Part shown: piece after piece, positions 51,632 through 59,883 of the stretch
Position numbering within the stretch: the stretch's first letter is position 1
Layout: each line of letters begins with the position of its first letter
Assembly (NCBI GenBank): GCA_903828565.1
Contig: CAIKMQ010000032.1
Coordinates: forward strand, 62,001-126,000
Direction: 5' to 3'
Source of the DNA: an uncultured Leptolinea sp.
GTDB lineage: Bacteria > Chloroflexota > Anaerolineae > Anaerolineales > Anaerolineaceae
DNA: 64,000 nt
Position numbers and translations under genes: made by a program
Notes under the pieces: generated by a model
Told to the model about the DNA's origin: nothing
Database searches by the model: none
Seen by the model: only the letters and a program-made list of their open reading frames with translations

Positions 51632-52387
51632 ATGCCATCAAGACGGACGCAACAAGGCAGAGAGTTCATTTCCAAACCCCGCTGGATCGCGTGGTTTTGC
51701 TTTCTTGCCAGCCTTTTGGGATTACTAGTCGACCTAATGTATGGTTACTACGATATCCTTTATGAATTGCTGACTCATGGAGTTGCGCGCGGTATCTCCA
51801 GTGCTTTCTTTTACGGTGCCACTGCGGCCTTATTGCTGGCAATAAGCGCTGGTTTCCTGATATCTCTTCTGACCCAGAAGCGAACACGGGTAATGGTTAC
51901 AACCGAGCAGATCCGCGTTGGCCGCGGGAATGAGATACACACCCTCATTTTGGATGCCATAACACAATTAGATCTGCAGCAGCAGGTAACCTATTATCTG
52001 TTTGCTCCGGTTCAACGGCAACTTATCCGCATTTCCACATCAAAACAGAGTATTATGCTGTATTCCAGCATGGGGAAATTTCACCAACTGGTCGATGTAT
52101 TGAGCGAGGGCATTTATCCACGCATCTTTTCCCGAACCATGCAGGCGATCCATAGTGGCCAATCCGTGACATTCGGTGAGATCACAATTTCCCGGGATGG
52201 GATCATCCATCGACGCCGGTTATACCTGTGGGGTGAGCTAAAAGGCAGCATGTTAATCAAAGAAGAGTTGCATATTCAAATGGCAGGGATAAAAGAGGAG
52301 AACATTCGAATACCCATTTGTGAAATACCGAATTTTCCGGTAGTGATCCGTATTCTGAACGATTTTACCCAGCAAATCCTTAAATGA
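51632..52387 (+). CDS. Hypothetical membrane protein downstream of mreB-like gene
   Basis: 251 aa, two N-terminal TM helices, soluble PH-like C-terminal half (inference). Confidence 0.6.
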   Translation: MPSRRTQQGREFISKPRWIAWFCFLASLLGLLVDLMYGYYDILYELLTHGVARGISSAFFYGATAALLLAISAGFLISLLTQKRTRVMVTTEQIRVGRGNEIHTLILDAITQLDLQQQVTYYLFAPVQRQLIRISTSKQSIMLYSSMGKFHQLVDVLSEGIYPRIFSRTMQAIHSGQSVTFGEITISRDGIIHRRRLYLWGELKGSMLIKEELHIQMAGIKEENIRIPICEIPNFPVVIRILNDFTQQILK

Positions 52388-52391
52388 AAAG

Positions 52392-52463
52392 TGCCCCTGC
52401 GGCGACTCGAACGCCGGTTTTCACCTCCGGAGGGTGACGCCTTATCCACTAGGCTACAGGGGC
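52392..52463 (-). tRNA. tRNA-Arg (anticodon CCG)
   Basis: Minus strand GCCCCTGTAGCCTAGTGGATAAGGCGTCACCCTCCGGAGGTGAAAACCGGCGTTCGAGTCGCCGCAGGGGCA; anticodon loop CTCCGGA; no encoded CCA. Confidence 0.94.
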
Positions 52464-52697
52464 ATTGCAGGGCATATTTTACCACGGTTTAGCCAGCCAT
52501 ATTTTATTTGACGATATCATATTTCATTGAAGCACAGAAAACCCTGCAGGGTTATACAGCATAGGTAGGCTTTTCCCGTATACTTAGTTTTATGTTGCAC
52601 ATTTGATCTCGAAAAGCTTAAGCGGAAATATGATATTTGTGATAAAGTATGTGACAATACTGGTGAGCAGCATTGATATTAAGGAAAAGAGGTAACA

Positions 52698-53912
52698 GTG
52701 AAAAAGATTCTGGTTACAGGGTTGAGTATTCTCGTTGTCCTGATTGTGATATTTTTCGTATTCACCAGCGCCGGGTTTGCCAGTGCGGGAGACACGTTCT
52801 TTCCTTTTCAGAGCGGGGCTGAACAACTTCGACTCCAGCTCACATTCATTCCCTCAGCCAGATCCTCTTATGCTGAACGTCTTTTTCTAAACAGTATCGC
52901 TGATCTGGAAGGTTCCTCTGCACCGCTCGACATGAAGGTAAATGCCGCGGATCAGGCGTTCGATGTTCTGGTAGCCACGCTCCCGGACAAGACGTTAAAT
53001 ACTCCCCAACAGGAAGCATTGCGGAGATTTTACGAAAAAGCGGACAGATCTATACAGACTTGCTGCATGGGTTCAGAGAGCGAAGAATTACAGCAGCTAA
53101 GAAAGAAGTGGAAAGGTTTCGATCTACTGATCGATCTAACTGCGGAGCAGATTGTTGATTGGAACATCCTCAGTGGGGAGGAACTTTCACCCGCAGCCAG
53201 GGCATTACTTGCTGGTAAAAATACCGGGGAAGTTGCTGCAGGTGAGTTTACGCATGCCTGGTTCCCCCTGACAGGCATGCACCAGGCTTTGGGATGTGAC
53301 AGCTGCCACAGCGCGCAGGTCACCGTAAAAGGCACGATCTGCTCCGCCTGCCATGCTGGAACACAACCCGCCAATCATTTCCCGATGGAATGCTCTACCT
53401 GCCACACGACTGCCGGATGGCAAGGCGCTCTTTTCGATCATGCACTGGCAAGCGGACAGCTCTGCGCCACCTGCCATGCAGGTGACAAGCCTGAAAACCA
53501 TTATGGATTGGATTGCAGCAGCTGTCATACGCCGGGGAGCTGGGCTGGTGCCAGGTTCAGCCATCCAGCTGAGTTGGTAGCTAATTGCCTTAACTGTCAC
53601 AGTCCTCGTGCCGGTCATTTCTCCATCAATTGCGCCACCTGCCACCAACCCGGCAGCTGGAATCAGGTATCGATCAACCATGGCGTCTTGACATCCTGTT
53701 CAGACTGTCACAACCGGCCGGGGAATCATGTGGGTGGGCAATGCTCCTCCTGCCATGCTTATCCGTCCTGGAACCGGGGTCATCCGTGGTTTCAGATCAA
53801 CCATAACGGGGCTGGCGGAAACTGCAGTACCTGCCACCCTGGAGGCAATGCGTACGCTACGGACTGCCAGACTTGTCACGATGCGAATGGTGAAGGCGGA
53901 CATGATGATTAA
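52698..53912 (+). CDS. Multiheme c-type cytochrome-like protein, 11 CxxCH, N-terminal DUF5667-like region
   Basis: 11 CxxCH motifs counted; N-terminal TM then SAGDTFFPFQSGAEQLRLQLTFIPSARSSYAERLF. Confidence 0.82.
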   Translation: MKKILVTGLSILVVLIVIFFVFTSAGFASAGDTFFPFQSGAEQLRLQLTFIPSARSSYAERLFLNSIADLEGSSAPLDMKVNAADQAFDVLVATLPDKTLNTPQQEALRRFYEKADRSIQTCCMGSESEELQQLRKKWKGFDLLIDLTAEQIVDWNILSGEELSPAARALLAGKNTGEVAAGEFTHAWFPLTGMHQALGCDSCHSAQVTVKGTICSACHAGTQPANHFPMECSTCHTTAGWQGALFDHALASGQLCATCHAGDKPENHYGLDCSSCHTPGSWAGARFSHPAELVANCLNCHSPRAGHFSINCATCHQPGSWNQVSINHGVLTSCSDCHNRPGNHVGGQCSSCHAYPSWNRGHPWFQINHNGAGGNCSTCHPGGNAYATDCQTCHDANGEGGHDD

Positions 53913-53920
53913 GGCGATCG

Positions 53921-54814
53921 GTGGATCATAGAATCAGGGCAAAAGCCGACCTGACGCTTCTATTCGTCGCATGTATCTGGGGATTGAGTTTTGTCGCTCA
54001 ACGGCAGTCCGCTCAGGCAATACCAGCCCTGCTATTCAATGCCGCCCGCTGGCTGCTAGGCGGATTTCTGATCCTGCCGTTTATTCGATTTCGGCTCGAT
54101 CTTAAAAGAGATTCGCTCTTCTGGATGCTGGCAGGAGGAGGGTTGTTGTTCGTAGCCAGCTTTCTACAGCAAGCCGGACTGAAATACACCACCGCGGGGA
54201 ATGCTGGGTTTGTTACCGGGACATATGTGGTCTTAATTCCCCTTCTACTAGCCTTGATCTGGAAACAACGCATTCATTGGACGGGATGGCTGGCAGCAAT
54301 GGCGACGGGAGTTGGATTATTCCTGCTCAGCCATGCAGGATTGGCTAAACTTAATTTCGGCGATGCGCTGGAACTGGCGGGGGCATTTATGTGGGCGTTT
54401 CACGTAATCCTGACCGGCCTGGCGGTTAAGAAACTATCCATAGGACAGTTCGCCGCCGGCCAATACCTGGTTTGCGGCTTATTAAACCTGATCCTGGGCA
54501 TGGTATTCCATCCTAAAGAAGTCAGCTTACTTTACCCGCAGTGGATGAATATCCTTTATCTGGGCATCGCTGCAACAGCAATAGGGTTTTCTCTTCAGGC
54601 ACTGGGGCAGCGCCATGCTCCTCCGGTGGATGCTGCGGTTATCCTCAGTATGGAGACAGTATTTGCCGCATTCTTTGGTTGGCTGTTGCTCGGGGAGGAT
54701 CTGACCGCGGTACAGCTCGCCGGATGCGGAATCATCCTTCTGGCAATCCTTATGCCTCAGGTTTTCCGCAGGCCGGGTGAGTTGATCTCGCCGAATACAT
54801 CCGGGGCAAATTAG
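53921..54814 (+). CDS. EamA/DMT family transporter (10 TM)
   Basis: LLFVACIWGLSFVAQRQS ... PALLFNAARWLLGG ... VILSMETVFAAFFGWLLLGE. Confidence 0.92.
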   Translation: MDHRIRAKADLTLLFVACIWGLSFVAQRQSAQAIPALLFNAARWLLGGFLILPFIRFRLDLKRDSLFWMLAGGGLLFVASFLQQAGLKYTTAGNAGFVTGTYVVLIPLLLALIWKQRIHWTGWLAAMATGVGLFLLSHAGLAKLNFGDALELAGAFMWAFHVILTGLAVKKLSIGQFAAGQYLVCGLLNLILGMVFHPKEVSLLYPQWMNILYLGIAATAIGFSLQALGQRHAPPVDAAVILSMETVFAAFFGWLLLGEDLTAVQLAGCGIILLAILMPQVFRRPGELISPNTSGAN

Positions 54815-55431
54815 AAGATCAGGCGAGTTCTTTCAACCAGGCATTCGGCAGGATTCACGCCCAGAGCGGATAGTACCTCATCCGGACGACCGGTTGCTGA
54901 TTCCTGAGCACTCAGGTGCATCATTAAAACCATTCCAGATTCGGATCTCTGTAATTGAATCTCATGGATCAAAGGGCGGATATTGATGGATTTTCCACGC
55001 CGCTCTGCAATACTTTCGGTGGTAGCCATTAAGGTGTCTATCCGTTGTTGTAGATCAGATGTCAGAGTGTTCTGATGTAATTCGACGCGATATTCCTGAC
55101 TTCGCAGCGCTACCTGGACTTTCGGTGCGGTAAGGTCGACCACTTCAGTATTCACCAACCTGATACCGGGGGGAAGAACCGGTTGAAGGCAAAGATCCAT
55201 CTCTGCGGGGATCCAATCCTTTTCTGTCCAGATATCCATGATCTCTGCGGCACCGGTGCAACCCAGTGGTAGTGCTGATGCCAGCTGGACTTTAGGAAGG
55301 GGGTGGAACCCCTGGCTGTGCTCCAGAGCGATACCTGCGCGGCGGAGTGCGCGCATCCAGGTGTGTTGCAGGTCCAGGTGTCCGGTAAAGCGCATGGCTT
55401 GTGTTTTTTGAAAGGTCAAACGGAATCTCAT
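54811..55431 (-). CDS. DUF2344 / TIGR03936-type protein
   Basis: MRFRLTFQKTQAMRFTGHLDLQHTWMRALRRAGIALEHSQGFHPLPKVQLASALPLG. Start moved from 55470 to ATG 55431 (4-nt overlap with upstream gene). Confidence 0.9.
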   Translation of the reverse strand: MRFRLTFQKTQAMRFTGHLDLQHTWMRALRRAGIALEHSQGFHPLPKVQLASALPLGCTGAAEIMDIWTEKDWIPAEMDLCLQPVLPPGIRLVNTEVVDLTAPKVQVALRSQEYRVELHQNTLTSDLQQRIDTLMATTESIAERRGKSINIRPLIHEIQLQRSESGMVLMMHLSAQESATGRPDEVLSALGVNPAECLVERTRLIF

Positions 55432-57308
55432 ATCTGCACCTCCCGGTTGGCTGGAAGCGGGCAGAACCAATCCTCAGCTGCCTGATCATTGAAAAGAGGA
55501 ACAATTCCACAGGCATGGCACTGTTGGCGGCAATCTTCGCGGAAGGCACCGAGGAGAGAGTTGCTGTATTCAGCCAGAAGGTAACTCTTACGAACACCTG
55601 AATGGATGTGATCCCAAGGAAGAACTTCATCCAGCGTGCGTGCGCGAAATGCATAAAATGCCGGATCGAGGTCGATTTCCTCAAATGCTTTCAGCCAGGT
55701 ATCATGGTGGTGCTGGTCTTGCCAAGCATCGAACTTGGCGCCTGATCTCCAGGCTTGCAGGATGACCTCAGACAAGCGGCGATCTCCACGTGATAACCAG
55801 GCTTCCATCTGGGTGTCTTTCGTATCCGTCCAGGATAGTTTGATGTTCGGATTGCGCAGTTGTGACCGAAGCATATCCTGTTTCTTACGAACCGAATCGG
55901 GGTCATCACAGGCAGTCCACTGGAATGGGGTGTGAGCCTTGGGCACAAAGGTGGATACACCGGCATGTACTTTTACGCGGCCTCCAGCCACCTCGCGACC
56001 GACCCGGTATACCTGCTGACACAGATCAATGATCGCTTGAACATCTTCGAGAGTTTCAGAGGGGTGGCCGATCATGAAGTAGAGTTTGATTGTTGTCCAG
56101 CCGCGTGAATAAATGGCCCGGGCTGTATCCATCAACTGCTGTGTACTTACAGGTTTGTTGATGATCCCCCGCATTCGGTCGGTGGCAGCTTCCGGAGCCA
56201 GGGTAAACCCACCCAGGCGGGAACCTTTCAGTTTATCCATGATCTGAACAGAGAAAGATTCGATCCGCAGGGAGGGCAGGGAGATAACGATATGCTCTGT
56301 GGCATACCGCTTTGCCAGTCCATCAACCAATTCTTCTATACGGGTGTAGTCAGAAGAAGAGAGGGAAAGCAAAGCGACCTCCTGGTGACCGGTTGCCTGC
56401 AAGGCAGCATCCACCGCCGCGAGGATCTCCGCTACCGGGCGTTCCCTCACCGGGCGGTTGATCATGCCTGCGTGGCAGAAACGGCAGCCGCGCGTACATC
56501 CGCGCATGATCTCGATGGCAACCCGGTCATGGACGATCTCAATATACGGCACAATAAAGTTGGTCACAGGGGGGGGGAGCTTCCCGACGATGCGCTTTTG
56601 GATTGGCAGGGAGCCAGCAGGATGGTTCGGCTTGAGGGTGGAGATCCGGCCATCCAGTTGGTAATCCACCGAGTAGAAAGACGGGATATATACACCCGGA
56701 ATACCAGCAAGGGCGGTCAGTAAGTCGATTCGCAAGCCGCCACCCTCCTTCCATTGCTGATAGGTGTTGACGATCTCTTCTATAACTTCTTCCCCTTCGC
56801 CGATGACGAATGCGTCGATGAATGCATGCATTGGTTCTGGGTTATAAGCTGCATGTCCACCGGCGATCACGAGGGGTTGGTCTTTGCCTCGATCCGCGGA
56901 GAGAAGCGGGAGGCCGGCGAGGTCCAGGGTATTAAGCACATTCGTGTAGAGAGATTCATACGGTAGGGAGAACCCGATGATGTCAAAATCGGTCAGCGGA
57001 TGCCTGGTCTCCAGTGAGTAAAGGGGAATTCCATTCTGGCGCATCAGCGCTTCCATGTCCACCCAGGGAGCATAGCAGCGCTCTGCAAGTACATCCGCAC
57101 GTTTATTGAGCAGGTCATAAAGAATTGCCATGCCGAGATTGGGTAAACCGATATCGTAGATGTCCGGGAATAAAAGCGCGACCCGAGTGTGTACTTCCTG
57201 CCAATCTTTCACCACGGAGTTCAGTTCCCCACCTGTATAACGTCCGGGTTTTTGAACGAGCGGTAGGATTTGATCGATCTTTTGTGAGAGGGTTAATGTT
57301 GTAGGCAT
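55428..57308 (-). CDS. TIGR03960-type B12-binding radical SAM protein
   Basis: EIMRGCTRGCRFCHAGMINRPVRER radical SAM CxxxCxxC; FPDIYDIGLPNLGMAILYDLLN. Confidence 0.93.
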   Translation of the reverse strand: MPTTLTLSQKIDQILPLVQKPGRYTGGELNSVVKDWQEVHTRVALLFPDIYDIGLPNLGMAILYDLLNKRADVLAERCYAPWVDMEALMRQNGIPLYSLETRHPLTDFDIIGFSLPYESLYTNVLNTLDLAGLPLLSADRGKDQPLVIAGGHAAYNPEPMHAFIDAFVIGEGEEVIEEIVNTYQQWKEGGGLRIDLLTALAGIPGVYIPSFYSVDYQLDGRISTLKPNHPAGSLPIQKRIVGKLPPPVTNFIVPYIEIVHDRVAIEIMRGCTRGCRFCHAGMINRPVRERPVAEILAAVDAALQATGHQEVALLSLSSSDYTRIEELVDGLAKRYATEHIVISLPSLRIESFSVQIMDKLKGSRLGGFTLAPEAATDRMRGIINKPVSTQQLMDTARAIYSRGWTTIKLYFMIGHPSETLEDVQAIIDLCQQVYRVGREVAGGRVKVHAGVSTFVPKAHTPFQWTACDDPDSVRKKQDMLRSQLRNPNIKLSWTDTKDTQMEAWLSRGDRRLSEVILQAWRSGAKFDAWQDQHHHDTWLKAFEEIDLDPAFYAFRARTLDEVLPWDHIHSGVRKSYLLAEYSNSLLGAFREDCRQQCHACGIVPLFNDQAAEDWFCPLPANREVQI

Positions 57309-57311
57309 GGG

Positions 57312-58097
57312 TTACAGTAATCCTTTAACCATACCGCCATCGACGGACAACATCGCTCCGGTAAGATAGCTGGCTGCCGGAGAAAGCAGAAAAACAGCAA
57401 CGTTGGCAAATTCCTGCGGAGTGGCAATCCGTTTTAGGGCGGAAGCATCGATCTGTTTGAGTTTTTCCTCTTCGATACTGGTATTGTTTTTCTTCGCACG
57501 GTCAGCCAGCAGGCTGTCGGCGCGTTCGGTCAATGTAAAACCGGGCAGGATGGAGTTCACCCGAATGCCTTCGCTGCCAAGCTCGAGCGCCAGTGATTTC
57601 GTTAAGCCGAGAACCCCGGCTCGCAGGCTATTGGATAAGATCAGATCGGGGATGGGTTGTTTTGCTGAAATGGAGGTGATCGTCAAGATGGATGGGGCTG
57701 CCGATGCGCGCAGGTAAGGTAATGCTGCATGGATAAGGCGTGCATGGCTCAAGAAGGTCAGTTGAAACGCTTGCTGCCAGTCGTCCACCGAGAAGGTTTC
57801 GAACCTCCCAGTTCTCGGGCCGCCGGAATTAGTAACCAGCAAGTCCAGACCCTGCAATTGCCTGGCAGCTGTGTGGACAACCTCTTCTGCCGCCGCAGGA
57901 ACAGATACATCTCCCCGGGCAGTAAAAACAGGGCCGAAGGGTGATAGATCTTTTAGCGCTGCCTCAACATGCGCCTCGTCACGAGAATTAATGGCGATAG
58001 ATACCCCTTCTGTTAGCAAAGTTTGGGCAACAGCGTATCCGAGGCCGCGCGTCCCGCCTGTTATCAGGGCTTTCTTACCAGTTAGTTGCAAGTCCAT
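57312..58097 (-). CDS. SDR-family oxidoreductase
   Basis: KKALITGGTRGLGYAVAQTL, NSGGPRTG, C-terminal SYLTGAMLSVDGGMVKGLL. Confidence 0.93.
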   Translation of the reverse strand: MDLQLTGKKALITGGTRGLGYAVAQTLLTEGVSIAINSRDEAHVEAALKDLSPFGPVFTARGDVSVPAAAEEVVHTAARQLQGLDLLVTNSGGPRTGRFETFSVDDWQQAFQLTFLSHARLIHAALPYLRASAAPSILTITSISAKQPIPDLILSNSLRAGVLGLTKSLALELGSEGIRVNSILPGFTLTERADSLLADRAKKNNTSIEEEKLKQIDASALKRIATPQEFANVAVFLLSPAASYLTGAMLSVDGGMVKGLL

Positions 58098-58101
58098 GAG
58101 T

Positions 58102-58392
58102 CTAAATGATCTCCAAATGTTGTGAAAGGATAGGCAGTTCCGGAAAATGACTTTCGCACCAGTTTAGAAAAGAAGAAAAATCCGCCTGGATTACTTTGAC
58201 ATCATCACACGCCCGTACAAAGGTGAATTCTGTCTGACGTGGAGAATCTTGATGGCCAGTTTCAGCGATAGAAAAATTATATGCCTGTCGGGAGCGTATG
58301 CTGAATGGCTTAATCAGGCTTCGTTTTTCTTTGAGCGTACTGGCGGTTCCGCATTCCAGGGTGAGGGTAAGGATACCTATTCGGGCGGTCAT
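58102..58392 (-). CDS. DUF503 (YlxP-like) protein
   Basis: GILTLTLECGTASTLKEKRSLIKPF...FSIAETGHQDSPRQTEFTFV. Confidence 0.85.
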   Translation of the reverse strand: MTARIGILTLTLECGTASTLKEKRSLIKPFSIRSRQAYNFSIAETGHQDSPRQTEFTFVRACDDVKVIQADFSSFLNWCESHFPELPILSQHLEII

Positions 58393-58469
58393 GTTCGTAC
58401 TGATTATATCCTGAAGGCATAGATAGCGCAGGTTTCTATAGAATCAGCAGGTTTATGCTGCGATGTTGC

Positions 58470-58498
58470 TTGCAAAACAGGCAGGCGGGCATTACAAT
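58470..58498 (+). promoter_or_regulatory. Candidate folC-lon promoter
   Basis: TTGCAA, 17 nt spacer, TACAAT. Confidence 0.6.
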
Positions 58499-58526
58499 GC
58501 TTTCCATCACCTGAAGAGAGGTACCT

Positions 58527-59882
58527 TTGCAGATAGAGCCCGGTTACCAGGCGACCCTGGATTACCTGTATACATTTGTCGATTATAGCCTGACCAAGCA
58601 ATTGAGTTTCTCGCCGGAGAAATTCAACCTGGATAGGATGAGGAAACTGCTGGATCTGATGGGAAATCCGCAGCAGGCATATCGCATTATCCATGTTGCT
58701 GGAACCAAAGGAAAGGGATCCACCTGCGCGCTAATTGCCAGCGCATTGCAAGCTTGCGGAATGCGTACCGGGCTTTATACATCACCGCACCTGATCGATT
58801 ATGCCGAGCGAATACAGGTGGATGCACTAGCAATCACCCATGACCGCCTAGTGCGAATGGTGGAGGACTTGAAACCGCTGCTGGCAAATGTGCCAGATAT
58901 CACAACATTTGAGATCACCACGGCCCTGGCTTTTGAGTATTTCAACCAGCAGCAGGTGGATTATGCTGTGGTCGAGGTTGGGCTGGGTGGCCGGTTGGAT
59001 GCCACCAATGTGGTAGATCCGCTGGTATCGGTGATCACGTCGGTTTCTTATGATCATCAGGCGATCCTGGGGAATACTCTCGCAGAGATTGCAGGAGAAA
59101 AAGCAGGGATTATCAAACCTAACCGCCCCGTTGTTTCCAGCCAGCAACAGCCAGAAGCTATGGCTGTGATAACTCAGGTGGCACATCGTAGTAATTGCGT
59201 TCTTGCTGTTTCGGGTGTGGATGCCAACTCTCGTTCCATTTCATATGATCTAGATGGGCAAGTATTTGAGATCCATTTTCCTGCTGGAAAGGTCCAACCT
59301 GATCCCGTAGCGGCTATGCGTTTCACCATACCCTTGCTGGGAAATCATCAGCTGGAGAACGCTGTCACCGCATTCCTGACTCTACAGGTCATACAGGCAC
59401 AAGATGCGAGAGTCACACTGCCTGGTATTCAACAGGGATTTAGCCGGGTAGCCTGGCCTTGCCGGTTCGAACTGCTGCAGAAAGATCCAATTGTGATACT
59501 GGATTCAGCCCACAACCGGGATTCCGCAATGAAGCTTCGGCGTACGGTGGAACGTTACCTACCTGGTAAAAAAGTGGTATTGTTATTTGGAGCATCCGAA
59601 GACAAGGATCTCACAGGCATGTTGGAAGAATTGCAACCTGTGACCCGTCTCGTTGTGGCAACTCAATCAATTCATCCACGAGCCAAGGCAGCGGAAGAGA
59701 TTGCTGCACTGGCACGCGGGTTGGGTATGGATGCAACGACCGGGTTACCTATTGAGCGAGGTGTTCGTTCTGCAATATCCTATTTGAGGGCGGATGAAGT
59801 ATTGCTGGCTACCGGGAGCATTTTTATTGCCGCAGCCGTTAAAGAGCTCTGGAACAATGAACTAAAGGAAAGTCAGGAGTAA
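58527..59882 (+). CDS. folC: Folylpolyglutamate/dihydrofolate synthase (TTG start)
   Basis: HVAGTKGKGSTCALIASAL, LGGRLDATNVVDPLVSVITS, LDSAHNRDS. Confidence 0.94.
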   Translation: MQIEPGYQATLDYLYTFVDYSLTKQLSFSPEKFNLDRMRKLLDLMGNPQQAYRIIHVAGTKGKGSTCALIASALQACGMRTGLYTSPHLIDYAERIQVDALAITHDRLVRMVEDLKPLLANVPDITTFEITTALAFEYFNQQQVDYAVVEVGLGGRLDATNVVDPLVSVITSVSYDHQAILGNTLAEIAGEKAGIIKPNRPVVSSQQQPEAMAVITQVAHRSNCVLAVSGVDANSRSISYDLDGQVFEIHFPAGKVQPDPVAAMRFTIPLLGNHQLENAVTAFLTLQVIQAQDARVTLPGIQQGFSRVAWPCRFELLQKDPIVILDSAHNRDSAMKLRRTVERYLPGKKVVLLFGASEDKDLTGMLEELQPVTRLVVATQSIHPRAKAAEEIAALARGLGMDATTGLPIERGVRSAISYLRADEVLLATGSIFIAAAVKELWNNELKESQE

Positions 59883-59883
59883 T

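Noticed and set aside
53205-53681. 158-aa minus-strand ORF
   Set aside because: Antisense to the CxxCH repeats; its repeated MAGGA pattern is a by-product of the repeats.
53290-53890. Possible DNA tandem repeat or CRISPR-like array
   Set aside because: Periodicity comes from CxxCH codons (tgccac/tgtcat); no constant repeat-spacer structure.
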